Assembly (NCBI RefSeq): GCF_006965445.1
Contig: NZ_CP041356.1
Location: 1,736,001-1,800,000 of the forward strand
From: Lactococcus protaetiae
Lineage (GTDB): Bacteria; Bacillota; Bacilli; Lactobacillales; Streptococcaceae
Length of the DNA: 64,000 nucleotides
Direction of reading: 5' to 3'
Part shown: piece after piece, positions 46,092-56,196 of the stretch
Numbering within the stretch: the stretch's first letter is position 1
Layout: every line of letters starts with the position of its first letter
Made by a program: the position numbers and the translations under genes
The notes under the pieces: model-generated
Databases searched by the model: none
What the model was told of the DNA's origin: nothing
What the model saw: the letters and a program-made list of their open reading frames with translations, nothing else

Positions 46092-46996
46092 ATGACTTGG
46101 AGAAATGTGATGATTAAGGACGGAGACTATCTCCGTCTAAAATTAGATAACTTAGAAATTGAAAAAAGCGGACAAAAATTTAGTATTCCACTCTCGGATA
46201 TTGCGACGATTACCTTGGAAGGCAATATTTTGACGCTAACGACTAAGTTGCTGGCGAAGTTAGCACAACATAATATCGCCGTGATTGTTTGTGATAATAA
46301 ATATGTGCCTTGCGGAATTTTCACGGGTTTTGGGCAGTATCACAGGACGGCAAAGCGAAATTTGGAGCAGATTGCTTGGAGTGAAAAGTTGCGAGATGAA
46401 GTCTGGACAGCAATTATTCGTCAGAAGTTGAGCAATCAAAAATCAGTGCTTTTGGCAGTTGATGCAGAGGAGGAGCGTGTAGAAAAGCTTCAGGAGCTGA
46501 TTGATAATATTCAACTGGCTGATGCGACAAACCGTGAAGGACATGCTGCAAAGGTTTATTTTAACAGTCTATATGGCATGAAATTCACACGAGAGCAGGA
46601 TTCTTTGGAAAATGGTGCGATGAATTATGGCTACACGATTATCAGAGCTTACATGGCAAGGTTAGTCACGAGTCTGGGCTTGATTCCGACACTTGGTGTT
46701 TTTCATCGCAATGAGTTTAATTCGTTTAATTTGGTGGATGATTTGATGGAACCTTTTCGTCCTTTGATGGATTGGTATATTTTGGAGAAAATTTTACCGA
46801 AATATCCAAAGTATCTGACTTGGGAAGCGCGCTGTCAGTTGATTGATTTCTTGAATCAACCTTATTTTTACAGGGGAAGAAGACAACGATTGATTTAGTG
46901 ATGTTGGATTATGTCAATTCTTTTATTAAGGTAATGAAAGAAGAGCATCTGTCAGCACTGACAGAAATTACTTTAGGAGGATTGCGAGGTGTATGA
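46092..46996 (+). CDS. cas1: Cas1 spacer-integration nuclease, with one-base frameshift near the 3' end
   Basis: Cas1 with Cas2 inserts new spacers. MTWRNVMI is the conserved type II-A start, so I keep ATG 46092, although ATG 46110 has a better ribosome binding site. Conserved catalytic-region segments are NREGHAAKVYFNSLYG and LGVFHRNEFNSFNLVDDLME. The written frame stops after 268 residues (YFYRGRRQRLI), but adding one base around 46872-46886 lets it continue IDLVMLDYVNSFIKVMKEEH to a stop at 46996. That gives about 301 residues, the normal length, and a stop overlapping the cas2 start by eight bases. Sequencing error or a real mutation abolishing adaptation are both possible. Confidence 0.9.
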
Positions 46997-47309
46997 GAAA
47001 TTGAGATTGATGTGTTTTTTTGATTTGCCAATGGAGACGAAGCAGGAACAGAAATATTATCGTGTTTTCAGAAAAAAGCTGATTGAGCTTGGCTTTGTGA
47101 TGGTACAAGAATCAGTCTATGTCAGAACATTGCCTAATCGGAGCCAGCTCACAAAATATGAGGAACAGCTCAAAAGAGTAACCCCTTATAATGGTTTGGT
47201 TGAGCTCATGTATGTTTCTGAAAAACAGTTTAATGACCGACGGTTTTTGACAGGTGAAAAAGCACCGCAAGAAGTGGCAGTTGGCAATAATAAAATGGTA
47301 ATCATATGA
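46989..47309 (+). CDS. cas2: Cas2 adaptation protein
   Basis: The GTG at 46989 follows GGAGGA and gives 106 residues starting MYEKLRLMCFFDLPM, the beta-strand with the conserved Asp of Cas2. The pattern RVFRKKLIELGFVMVQESVY is typical of type II-A Cas2. It overlaps the repaired cas1 and, by four bases, csn2. Confidence 0.95.
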   Translation: MYEKLRLMCFFDLPMETKQEQKYYRVFRKKLIELGFVMVQESVYVRTLPNRSQLTKYEEQLKRVTPYNGLVELMYVSEKQFNDRRFLTGEKAPQEVAVGNNKMVII

Positions 47310-48337
47310 AAATAGAAATTGAGAATAACACCTTTATTGAATTTGACGAAATGTCGCGTCTGTTTTTTTATGGTCAAAATCAAAAAGTGGCACAAGAACT
47401 GGTCCGCAGCCTGAAAAGATTTGCGAATAAAAAAGCTTTGAATGACTTGGAAGAATTGGTTTATGGTGAAAATGGGATTGAGATTTACCGAGAGAAAGAA
47501 CGCCTCAATGAAAAAAATATTGACCTTCATTTTTTGCAGGACAACGCTTCCCTTTACCAAGAAGTCAGTTTTGACAGAAAGAGTTTGATGACTGATTTTC
47601 TGTCAGCGCTGACGGAAAATGTGGCGATTACCACGGAACTTGAGGAAATCAAAAACCATTTACTGAAGATTGAGCTGCTCTTCAATGAACAGCTTCGTCA
47701 AATCTCGAATAACATTTCGTCAAATTTGACAGATTTGTCATTTGATGATTTATTGAAAAATCATCTGTTTTTGTCCTATGCGGCTGATAATCACGATTTC
47801 CCTTTAGAAATGATGGATGCCAATGAATTTGTGGATGAATATTTGACACTGCTCGGTAAGAAATTGGAACATCAGCCTAAAGAAACATGGATTATTTTGA
47901 TTAATCCAGCAAGTTTTTTAATGACAGAAAAGATACAAAACTTGCTAGAGGGGCTGTCAGTGCTGACAGAAAAAACGGGACTTATTCATACCTTTGTCAT
48001 TAGCCAGCAAGCGCTTGAGCTAGCTTATTCTCCAAATGATGTGCCGAGTACGATTGTTTTGGCAGAGGATGTTTATCAAATGCCAGATTTTGACACTTTT
48101 AGAAAAAGCATTGAAAATCATTATCCGATAAGTTTAAAAATGTCAGATGAAGCGCTCTGTCAAAATTTTTATGAAATCGTCTCAAGCATTGGTGGTAAGG
48201 CAAAAATCGCTGGAAAATCTTATCAAAATATGATATTATTAAAAGTGATAAATGAGATTTTAGGTCTTGAAAGTGCATCATTTTCTATCAATTTTGATGA
48301 ACTTTCCGAGCTAGAACGTACTTATCTTAGTTCTTGA
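47306..48337 (+). CDS. csn2: Csn2, long variant
   Basis: Csn2 is a ring-shaped DNA-end-binding protein needed for spacer uptake in type II-A systems. At 343 residues this is the long form, as beside the S. thermophilus CRISPR1 array (about 350), not the 220-residue form. Segments FIEFDEMSRLFFYGQNQKVA and TWIILINPASFLM fit. Two dispersed palindromes lie within it (47600-47615 and 47954-47969), encoding LSALTE and LSVLTE. Confidence 0.88.
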   Translation: MKIEIENNTFIEFDEMSRLFFYGQNQKVAQELVRSLKRFANKKALNDLEELVYGENGIEIYREKERLNEKNIDLHFLQDNASLYQEVSFDRKSLMTDFLSALTENVAITTELEEIKNHLLKIELLFNEQLRQISNNISSNLTDLSFDDLLKNHLFLSYAADNHDFPLEMMDANEFVDEYLTLLGKKLEHQPKETWIILINPASFLMTEKIQNLLEGLSVLTEKTGLIHTFVISQQALELAYSPNDVPSTIVLAEDVYQMPDFDTFRKSIENHYPISLKMSDEALCQNFYEIVSSIGGKAKIAGKSYQNMILLKVINEILGLESASFSINFDELSELERTYLSS

Positions 48338-48403
48338 GCATTGACGAATTTTCAAGAACAGTTGGAATTGTAGAAGCAAAAACCAAAAAGTTTTTAATTT
48401 GAG
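48338..48403 (+). promoter_or_regulatory. CRISPR leader
   Basis: The 66 bases between csn2 and the first repeat end in ATTTGAG (48397-48403), the leader-anchoring sequence known to direct Cas1-Cas2 integration in type II-A systems. This fixes array orientation: new spacers enter at 48440. Confidence 0.8.
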
Positions 48404-51076
48404 GTTTTTGTACTCTCAACATTTTCCTATCAATAAAACGATTTCTCCCTACGGGATCAATGGGAAACAGTTTTTGTACTCTCAACATTTTCCTATCAAT
48501 AAAACGAGAAGGTGAGCCTTTACAAATTGGCGATAGTTTTTGTACTCTCAACATTTTCCTATCAATAAAACGAGTTAATGAACAAAAAATTAAGCAAGTT
48601 TGTTTTTGTACTCTCAACATTTTCCTATCAATAAAACAAAGCCTTACAACAGATGTTGTCGGAGGCTGTTTTTGTACTCTCAACATTTTCCTATCAATAA
48701 AACAAATGGGCTTGGGGGTTCATCATTACCCTAGGTTTTTGTACTCTCAACATTTTCCTATCAATAAAACTAAAACCACGTTTCTCCCGTATCAAGCATT
48801 GTTTTTGTACTCTCAACATTTTCCTATCAATAAAACTGACTAATTTTATATAGGGGAGGGTAAATCAGTTTTTGTACTCTCAACATTTTCCTATCAATAA
48901 AACTTTTGAGCGCTGAGTACATCTCACTTGCTGGTTTTTGTACTCTCAACATTTTCCTATCAATAAAACTTTCTTTTCTTCTATCAGTGGAATCCATTCG
49001 TTTTTGTACTCTCAACATTTTCCTATCAATAAAACCAGCTTCTTTAGGTATTGTTTGCTCACTATGTTTTTGTACTCTCAACATTTTCCTATCAATAAAA
49101 CTCATGGTTTCATTTTGCTTATACATCCCCTGTTTTTGTACTCTCAACATTTTCCTATCAATAAAACAGGAGTTGCAGCTGGCACGACAACAATCACGTT
49201 TTTGTACTCTCAACATTTTCCTATCAATAAAACGAGGAGGGTAAAGATTTCTTTACTTACACAGTTTTTGTACTCTCAACATTTTCCTATCAATAAAACT
49301 TAGAACTCGCCACTACAACGGAAGCTATCGTTTTTGTACTCTCAACATTTTCCTATCAATAAAACAATAAATTATCTTCGGTTTGTTCAAATTTAGTTTT
49401 TGTACTCTCAACATTTTCCTATCAATAAAACTAGTTTTTTATGCCAACATTTGCCAACAATGTTTTTGTACTCTCAACATTTTCCTATCAATAAAACCAG
49501 ATTTTCAGTTTGATTAACATACCAATATGTTTTTGTACTCTCAACATTTTCCTATCAATAAAACCAGTCTCTAGGATTTAGTGCAAGTGATTCCGTTTTT
49601 GTACTCTCAACATTTTCCTATCAATAAAACAGTTTGAAGAACTTTCTGAAAGCTTTAATGGTTTTTGTACTCTCAACATTTTCCTATCAATAAAACATTC
49701 CATCGTAGCACTAGATGTAGAAGCAGGTTTTTGTACTCTCAACATTTTCCTATCAATAAAACTAAGATTAGAAATAGTTGTAGCGTCAGATAGTTTTTGT
49801 ACTCTCAACATTTTCCTATCAATAAAACAACTTATCAGATTTCAAGTGTTAAATTGTAGTTTTTGTACTCTCAACATTTTCCTATCAATAAAACAGACTC
49901 AGTACTTTATATAAACGCTGTTGAGTTTTTGTACTCTCAACATTTTCCTATCAATAAAACTTAAAGATATTATTATCTTGACTACTAATAGTTTTTGTAC
50001 TCTCAACATTTTCCTATCAATAAAACCAAGCGACTGATATTGTAGAGGTTGCCTCTGTTTTTGTACTCTCAACATTTTCCTATCAATAAAACTACATGCC
50101 TTATATAATACACGCAATTAGAGTTTTTGTACTCTCAACATTTTCCTATCAATAAAACCGCTAAAGGTTTTGAAAAGTTCACACAGCTGTTTTTGTACTC
50201 TCAACATTTTCCTATCAATAAAACTGACAAAAGCACGTACTCAAGCTCAGAACTGTTTTTGTACTCTCAACATTTTCCTATCAATAAAACGCTTGCAGTC
50301 TTACTCTCCGCCAAGCTCCCGTTTTTGTACTCTCAACATTTTCCTATCAATAAAACACCATGAGATTCAGGATATTTCTAAAATATGTTTTTGTACTCTC
50401 AACATTTTCCTATCAATAAAACTCTTGAAGCTGATAAAGCGGGTACAGGATTGTTTTTGTACTCTCAACATTTTCCTATCAATAAAACGAAAAATATGCA
50501 GAATGCAGTGGGAGATTTGTTTTTGTACTCTCAACATTTTCCTATCAATAAAACCCGCACCATTTCTAATAGTTCCCTTATCATGTTTTTGTACTCTCAA
50601 CATTTTCCTATCAATAAAACTTCTTTTCTTTGCTTCGATTGTGACGCTTGGTTTTTGTACTCTCAACATTTTCCTATCAATAAAACAGCGGCTCGCTTAG
50701 CTCTATTCTGGGCAATGTTTTTGTACTCTCAACATTTTCCTATCAATAAAACCTGTACCGTCCTTGAACCACTGATAGCTGTGTTTTTGTACTCTCAACA
50801 TTTTCCTATCAATAAAACAATCAGCACATTTAGGTCATCAAGGATTCAGTTTTTGTACTCTCAACATTTTCCTATCAATAAAACGAAAGTTTATGAAAAT
50901 TTAAGGTTGAATATGTTTTTGTACTCTCAACATTTTCCTATCAATAAAACTTTTTCATCGGTACGCTCTCGCATAAATTTGTTTTTGTACTCTCAACATT
51001 TTCCTATCAATAAAACGGCATTAATGTTGACTCCTACTGTTAATGTGTTTTTGTACTCTCAACATTTTCCTATCAA
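48404..51076 (+). CRISPR. Type II-A CRISPR array, 41 repeats and 40 spacers
   Basis: The 36-bp repeat starts GTTTTTGTACTCTCAACATT and ends CCTATCAATAAAAC. I counted 41 starts from 48404 to 51047. Spacers are 30 bases, except the 5th, 7th and 17th, which are 31. The first 40 repeats look identical; the last (51047-51076) keeps only its first 30 bases, marking the old end. The first 15 bases match the S. thermophilus CRISPR1 repeat. Open frames across the array are by-products of the 66-base period and not genes. Confidence 0.99.
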
Positions 51077-51096
51077 AGATTTGGACATATATCTTC

Positions 51097-51125
51097 TTGA
51101 CAAATCCAAATAATAAGGCTAAAAT
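51097..51125 (+). promoter_or_regulatory. Promoter of the glycine T-box operon
   Basis: TTGACA (51097-51102) and TAAAAT (51120-51125) are 17 bases apart, 20 bases beyond the last CRISPR repeat. Confidence 0.85.
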
Positions 51126-51131
51126 CTAAAT

Positions 51132-51318
51132 ATAGCGAGTTGAGGATAGTGCAAGCTCAAGATAAAGAATGGCTTAAATAATGTGAATATTAAAGTAAAA
51201 AATAAAGGTGGAACCGCGCATTTGCGCCCTTTGTCGGAGTTTCCATACCACTCGCAGCCTTGGTTGCTTAGTGAGTATGGAGCTATAGCGACGGGGTGTG
51301 ATGTGCGGTTTTTGTTTT
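51132..51318 (+). promoter_or_regulatory. Glycine T-box riboswitch
   Basis: Stem I shows GAGGATAGTGCAAGCTC, as in glyQS T-boxes, and a GGC (51171-51173) in AATGGCTTA is a fitting glycine specifier. The T-box AAAGGTGGAACCGCGC (51204-51219) pairs as antiterminator with GCGCCCTTT. The competing terminator can form from CCGCGCAT and ATGTGCGG followed by a T-rich run (to about 51318). Uncharged tRNA-Gly would turn on the genes downstream. Confidence 0.88.
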
Positions 51319-51332
51319 TGGAAAGGAGAGTT

Positions 51333-52163
51333 ATGAAGGTCATAAAAATCTCAGATAATCATCAAGAAAAAGATAATATTGTTTACTACCAGAAAGATGG
51401 ACATTTTTTAGTTTATTTTCCTAAGGCAGAGTATGAAATAGCCAAAGTTAAGTTCAGGGAACAGTTTGAAAAAGCTGGAATTTATATTTTCTTTGATACG
51501 GATAATGATTACCGTTATATCGGTCAAGCTGTTAATATCAGTAACCGCTATCGTAAGCATGAGCATTGGAATGATAATTTTAAATTTATTCTCATATTTG
51601 GCATTGAAAATGGGAACTTAAATAAAGGACAGTTGGACAAGCTTGAAAAGGATTTGATCCAGCAATTTCCTGATTGGAAACATGATACTCAAAATAAAAC
51701 TGGAGGAAATAGCTCCTTTCTTGAACCGTCAGGCGAAATTGATGCGGAGAATCTAAGAGCGGATGTTGATGAAATTCTTGAAATTTCAGGCTTAGATATT
51801 TTTAATAGCACTCTAGCAGAAAATGATGTGGAAGAAGCTTTAGAAGAAAAATCAGGCAAAACTTATGTCGTAACAGATGGAACTTTCAAAGGGAAAAGCG
51901 ATAAAAGTTTTCGCTCTGCCTATTTGGACTACATTACGGAAATCTTGAAAAAGAGTCCAAAATTATTAGCCAATAGTATCTTTGACGGTAATGCCTCATG
52001 GTCAAATACCTTGGCAAGAAAGGCTCCCATAAGACCTGACCGAATTTTTTCAGAAATAAATGGTATTTATTTTTATAAGCACTATGACGCAAAAGTAGCC
52101 ATCCGTAAAGTTAAAAAGATTGCCGAAAAAATGGGAAAACAATTAATAGAAAAGGAAAATTAA
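51333..52163 (+). CDS. GIY-YIG nuclease-domain protein between the T-box and glyQ
   Basis: ATG 51333 follows AAAGGAGAG and gives 276 residues; earlier in-frame codons lie within the T-box. The N-terminal half has the nuclease core [20 protein letters not shown] (G-I-Y and Y-I-G about 15 residues apart) and [11 protein letters not shown], while the C-terminal part (from about residue 130) is unfamiliar. Its stop is one base before the glyQ start, so it is first gene of the glycyl-tRNA synthetase operon. A solitary restriction-type or homing nuclease, or a DNA repair enzyme, are possible. Confidence 0.82.
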   Translation: MKVIKISDNHQEKDNIVYYQKDGHFLVYFPKAEYEIAKVKFREQFEKAGIYIFFDTDNDYRYIGQAVNISNRYRKHEHWNDNFKFILIFGIENGNLNKGQLDKLEKDLIQQFPDWKHDTQNKTGGNSSFLEPSGEIDAENLRADVDEILEISGLDIFNSTLAENDVEEALEEKSGKTYVVTDGTFKGKSDKSFRSAYLDYITEILKKSPKLLANSIFDGNASWSNTLARKAPIRPDRIFSEINGIYFYKHYDAKVAIRKVKKIAEKMGKQLIEKEN

Positions 52164-52164
52164 A

Positions 52165-53118
52165 ATGAATCAAAAATTATCATTCCAAGACATCATCTTA
52201 ACCCTGCAAGGCTTCTGGGCAAAACAAGGGGCAAACCTCATGCAAGCCTACGACAATGAAGTCGGCGCTGGCACCATGTCGCCTTACACTTTTTTGCGCT
52301 CAAACGGTCCTGAGCCTTGGGGAGCAGCCTATGTGCAACCTTCGCGCCGTCCTGCTGACGGACGTTATGGCGAAAATCCTAATCGTCTTTTTCAACATCA
52401 CCAGTTTCAAGTGGTGCTGAAACCCTCGCCAAAAAATATTCAAGAATTGTACTTGCAAAGTTTGGCTGCGCTTGGTATTGACGCGCTAGAGCACGACATC
52501 CGCTTTGTCGAGGACAACTGGGAAAATCCGTCCATGGGCTGTGCCGGAATCGGATGGGAAGTCTGGATTGACGGGCAAGAATGTACGCAATTTACTTATT
52601 TCCAGCAGGTCGGCGGGATTGAGGTTGATAGCGTGACGAGCGAGATTACTTATGGCTTGGAGCGCGTGGCAACGGTGATTCAAGAGGTTGACAGCGTTTA
52701 TGACTTGGAGTGGGGCAACGGCGTGGCTTACGGCGATATTTTCAAAGAGCCTGAGTACGAACATTCAAAGTTTGCCTTTGAGGAAAGCAATCAAGAGCTT
52801 TTGCTCCAGCTTTTCGGCGAGTACGAGGCTGAGGCGCTGCGTTTGCTGGATGAAGGCCTGGTTCACCCTGCCTATGACTACATTTTGAAATCGTCTCACA
52901 CTTTCAACTTACTGGACGCGCGTGGCGCGGTATCTGTCACAGAGCGCGCAGGCTATATGCATCGTGTGCGGACGATGGCGCGCAAAGTCGCGAAAACTTT
53001 TATTGAGGAGCGCGCGAAGCTTGGCTTTCCGCTGTTGAAAGATGAGGTGCTTAGAGAAAAATATCTGGGTGTGAATGGGAAATATACACCAGCTATCGCT
53101 GAAAAGGAGGCAAAATAA
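52165..53118 (+). CDS. glyQ: Glycyl-tRNA synthetase alpha subunit
   Basis: GlyQ carries the active site that charges tRNA-Gly. The 317-residue protein begins with [18 protein letters not shown] and has the class II motifs [13 protein letters not shown] and FQVVLKPSP, then [11 protein letters not shown]. It forms an alpha2-beta2 enzyme with GlyS, whose gene follows at once. AAAAGGAAAA lies upstream. The higher GC of this gene compared with its neighbours is usual for highly expressed genes. Confidence 0.98.
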   Translation: MNQKLSFQDIILTLQGFWAKQGANLMQAYDNEVGAGTMSPYTFLRSNGPEPWGAAYVQPSRRPADGRYGENPNRLFQHHQFQVVLKPSPKNIQELYLQSLAALGIDALEHDIRFVEDNWENPSMGCAGIGWEVWIDGQECTQFTYFQQVGGIEVDSVTSEITYGLERVATVIQEVDSVYDLEWGNGVAYGDIFKEPEYEHSKFAFEESNQELLLQLFGEYEAEALRLLDEGLVHPAYDYILKSSHTFNLLDARGAVSVTERAGYMHRVRTMARKVAKTFIEERAKLGFPLLKDEVLREKYLGVNGKYTPAIAEKEAK

Positions 53119-53119
53119 A

Positions 53120-55141
53120 ATGAGTAGTTATTTATTAGAAATCGGTCTGGAAGAAGTTCCAGCACACTTGGTGACGCCTTCGATTAATCAGTTGGCAGAG
53201 CGTACCCAGCAGTTTTTGCTTGAAAATCGTGTTCAATTTGACAAAATTGTCAAATATTCAACACCGCGCCGCCTGGCTATTTTGGTGGAAAATATTGCTG
53301 AAACTTCAGAAAGCAAGGACGAGGAGGTCAAAGGACCTTCTGCCAAAATTGCTAAAGATACAGAGGGAAATTGGTCAAAGGCCATTCAAGGTTTCTCACG
53401 TGGTCAAGGCATTTCTCCTTCTGAGTTAGTTTTGCGTGGTGATTATTATTATGCAAACAAGCATATTGAGGGAGTTGCGACGAGTGATATTCTCACAAAA
53501 ATCGGTGATGAAGTGATTGGCAAGATGACGTTTTCAACCTATATGAAGTGGGGTAACAACGATTTTCTCTTTGTTCGTCCGATTCAGTGGATTGTGTCCT
53601 TGCTGGACAGCGAGGTGGTGCCTTTTGACCTGCTTGATGTGACTGCTGGACGAACTTCACATGGACATCGTTTTCTATCAAATGTTGAGGTGGTGCTTAA
53701 CAATGCAAATGAATATTCTGTCAAATTGCCAGAACATTTTGTTATCGTAGATAGCGAGCATCGTAAAGCAGAAATCTCAGCACAAATTCTGGCTTTGGCC
53801 GCAGAACATGGCTGGAAAGTGACTTTGCACAAAGATTTGCTGGAAGAAGTCAATAATATTGTGGAGTATCCAACAGCTTTTGTGGGGAGCTTTGATGAGA
53901 AATATTTGGATATTCCAGCAGAAGTGTTGGTGACTTCAATGCGTGATAATCAACGTTATTTTGAAGTTTATACTGCAGATGGTAGTTTAGCTCCAAATTT
54001 CATTTCGGTAAGAAATGGAAATAGTGAATATATCGAAAATGTCATTTCAGGTAATGAAAAAGTTTTGGTGGCACGTCTTGAAGATGCAGAGTTTTTCTGG
54101 AAGGAAGACCAAAAACTCAAAATTGATGATTTGGTTAAAAAACTGGCGAAAGTAACTTTCCATGCCAAAATTGGTACGCTGACAGAACATATGGCACGTA
54201 CAAAAGTGATTGGTGAAAAGCTGTCAGTGCTGACAGAATTGTCATCAGACGAGAAAGAATCAGTCCTTAGAGCTGCCGATATTTATAAGTTTGATTTACT
54301 GACAGGAATGGTTGGTGAATTTGACGAATTGCAAGGTGTTATGGGTGAAAAATATGCCCTGTTATCAGGTGAAAATACAGCTGTTGCTATGGCGATTCGT
54401 GAGCATTATTTGCCAACATCAGCAGATGGTGTTCTTCCGGAAAGCAAAGTTGGTGCAGTATTAGCTATTGCTGACAAGCTTGATAGTATTTTGTCATTTT
54501 TCAGTGTTGGGTTGATACCGTCAGGGTCAAATGACCCTTATGCTTTGCGCCGTGCGGCTCAAGGATTGATTCGTATCATTGAAAAATTTGATTGGCGTTT
54601 TGATTTAGCAGCGTTTATTGCTCAGTTTTCAGGTGAAAATCATGCTGAAGTTTTAGAGTTTATCCGTGCACGCGTGCAAAAACTATTGCTTGAAAGACTT
54701 GACCGTTATGATATTGTGGAAGCAGCGATTAACAGTAGTATTTTCGATATTGCTGGGATGATGGAAAGTGCTTATGTCATCGATAGTCACAAGCTTCACG
54801 GACCGTTTAAACCCGCAATTGAGAACATCTCGCGTAGTATCAATCTTGTGAAAAAAGCTGAGATTATTAGAGAAGCTGACCCTGTTTTCTTTGAAAATGA
54901 AGCCGAGCAAAAACTTTATGATACTGTTTGTGACCTCAAAGAACAATGGGATGAAATGCTAACGGAATATAAGTTCCGTGCAATTGTTCATGCTTTAGCT
55001 CCTGCAGTTGAGCTGTTCTTTGACAATGTTATGGTTATGGCAGATGATGAACGCATTCGTGATAATCGTTTAGCTTTACTTGGTCAAGTGGTGGATTTGA
55101 CAAACAGTATTGCAGATTTTAGCTTGATTAACACAAAATAA
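53120..55141 (+). CDS. glyS: Glycyl-tRNA synthetase beta subunit
   Basis: ATG 53120 follows AAAGGAGG and gives 673 residues starting MSSYLLEIGLEEVPAHLV, the family start; an earlier in-frame codon lies in glyQ. GlyS binds the tRNA and contains an HD-like domain and a C-terminal anticodon-binding domain (DVMVMADDERIRDNRLALL type end). A palindrome at 54221-54236 encodes LSVLTE. Confidence 0.97.
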   Translation: MSSYLLEIGLEEVPAHLVTPSINQLAERTQQFLLENRVQFDKIVKYSTPRRLAILVENIAETSESKDEEVKGPSAKIAKDTEGNWSKAIQGFSRGQGISPSELVLRGDYYYANKHIEGVATSDILTKIGDEVIGKMTFSTYMKWGNNDFLFVRPIQWIVSLLDSEVVPFDLLDVTAGRTSHGHRFLSNVEVVLNNANEYSVKLPEHFVIVDSEHRKAEISAQILALAAEHGWKVTLHKDLLEEVNNIVEYPTAFVGSFDEKYLDIPAEVLVTSMRDNQRYFEVYTADGSLAPNFISVRNGNSEYIENVISGNEKVLVARLEDAEFFWKEDQKLKIDDLVKKLAKVTFHAKIGTLTEHMARTKVIGEKLSVLTELSSDEKESVLRAADIYKFDLLTGMVGEFDELQGVMGEKYALLSGENTAVAMAIREHYLPTSADGVLPESKVGAVLAIADKLDSILSFFSVGLIPSGSNDPYALRRAAQGLIRIIEKFDWRFDLAAFIAQFSGENHAEVLEFIRARVQKLLLERLDRYDIVEAAINSSIFDIAGMMESAYVIDSHKLHGPFKPAIENISRSINLVKKAEIIREADPVFFENEAEQKLYDTVCDLKEQWDEMLTEYKFRAIVHALAPAVELFFDNVMVMADDERIRDNRLALLGQVVDLTNSIADFSLINTK

Positions 55142-55174
55142 TTTGATAAATTAATCTAATACTGTTTCATTTAG

Positions 55175-55306
55175 AAGTATGCTGTTGATGCTTGCTATGG
55201 TGCTACGTGCTTCGCCCGCCGTTCTATGAACGGTCTTCGCAACTTCGTTGCTCCGCTGTCCGTTTGCATAGCTACTAAAGTGGCAAGAGTAAGGCGGTAT
55301 ATCTGC
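55175..55306 (+). repeat. Composite repeat fragment, copy I
   Basis: TTCGTTGCTCCGCTGTCCGT and TAGCTACTAAAGTGGCAAGAG are diverged forms of repeat modules. The TAAA loop keeps the stem CTAC/GTGG only in part. Confidence 0.6.
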
Positions 55307-55357
55307 AGTTCATCTAATAATTTTACTGCGTAAAATTAAAGATGAGCTAGTATAAGA
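55307..55357 (+). repeat. Modular hairpin repeat (outer arms conserved, inner stem variable)
   Basis: AGTTCATCT (55307-55315) and AGATGAGCT (55340-55348) enclose an independent inner stem AATTTTAC/GTAAAATT, followed by AGTATAAGAATT. The same outer arms occur near 35606-35652 and 63749-63807 with a different inner stem. Confidence 0.65.
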
Positions 55358-55472
55358 ATTACTGACAGAAGTTTGTCAGTGCATAAGCTCTAGGTTGTAA
55401 CTATTTGGCAAACTATAAGCGATAGCTTTCTGAATATCAGAACTATGATAAATGCTTACAGAAATCTAGAGC

Positions 55473-55499
55473 TTTTGTCAGTATGCTGACAAAAGAAAA
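55473..55499 (+). terminator. Hairpin built from TTTTGTCAG/CTGACAAAA
   Basis: TTTTGTCAG-TATG-CTGACAAAA lies between glyS and repeat E and could end the glyQS transcript, although no long T run follows. Confidence 0.5.
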
Positions 55500-55872
55500 A
55501 TGAAGTCAAGATTTTATTCAGTGGGAGTTTGTCCATTTTCTCCAGTCGCTATCTTCGCTGCGCTACGCTGTCCGTTTGCTTAGCTGCTAAAGCAGCAAGA
55601 GCAAAAGGCGATTCGACTGATAAAAGGGCAACTTGCCACTGAATCTAGGTCTAGGGTACAACCTCACATCTTCGATATGAGGTCACCCTGTCCCAGAAGC
55701 CTAAGTGCTAAAGCACTAACGCCCTAGGGCAGTCGGACGAAATTCAAAGATTGCCATTCCGACTAGGTGCTTCAGCACCTTAGCGAGGATGGACAGCGTA
55801 GCGAAGCGGAGATAGTGCTGCTAATACTCCGACCTTATGTCGGAGTATTAGCACGCACTTGCTTTGATAAAA
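55500..55872 (+). repeat. Composite hairpin-rich repeat, copy E
   Basis: It starts ATGAAGTCAAGATTTTATTC and ends GCACGCACTTGCTTTGATAA, 14 bases before the DUF896 start. In place of a short spacer near the end it carries a perfect 14-bp hairpin, GCTAATACTCCGAC (55820-55833) with GTCGGAGTATTAGC (55839-55852). Confidence 0.88.
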
Positions 55873-55885
55873 TATTGGAGGTAAA

Positions 55886-56128
55886 ATGTCCATTACAAAT
55901 GAACAAATTGAGCGTATCAATGCATTGGCGCGCAAGAAGAAGCAAGAGGGATTGACAGATAAAGAGCTTGAAGAACAAGCTATTTTGCGTCGAGCTTATC
56001 TTGACAGTGTCAAGGCAAATTTTCGCTCTCAAGTTGAAACGATTAAAGTTATAGATGAAAATACGGGAGAGGACGTTACTCCTGAGAAGCTTAAAAATAT
56101 TCAGCGTGAAAAAGGAATGCGTGATTAA
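55886..56128 (+). CDS. DUF896 family protein (YnzC-like)
   Basis: The 80-residue helical protein matches the YnzC/DUF896 family (INALARKKKQEGLTDKELEE, then QAILRRAYLDSVKANFRSQV). YnzC in Bacillus is under SOS control; here no LexA box is seen. TTGGAGG lies before the ATG, and repeat E ends just before that. Confidence 0.9.
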   Translation: MSITNEQIERINALARKKKQEGLTDKELEEQAILRRAYLDSVKANFRSQVETIKVIDENTGEDVTPEKLKNIQREKGMRD

Positions 56129-56162
56129 CGCAGAATTCTGAGAAGATGAAGAGAGCTATTTC

Positions 56163-56190
56163 TTGAATTTTTGAGAAAAAATGGTAAAAT
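56163..56190 (+). promoter_or_regulatory. Promoter of a candidate non-coding RNA
   Basis: TTGAAT (56163-56168) and TAAAAT (56185-56190) are 16 bases apart and 35 bases after the DUF896 gene. Confidence 0.65.
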
Positions 56191-56196
56191 AAGTTT

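Noticed and set aside
48404-51076. Long open frames on both strands across the CRISPR array with repeated peptides such as FCTLNIFLSIK
   Set aside because: They are produced by the 36-base repeat in a 66-base period and have no start signals or family resemblance.
51333-52163. GIY-YIG gene as a group I intron homing endonuclease
   Set aside because: No intron-like core or split gene surrounds it; it stands as a complete gene in an operon.
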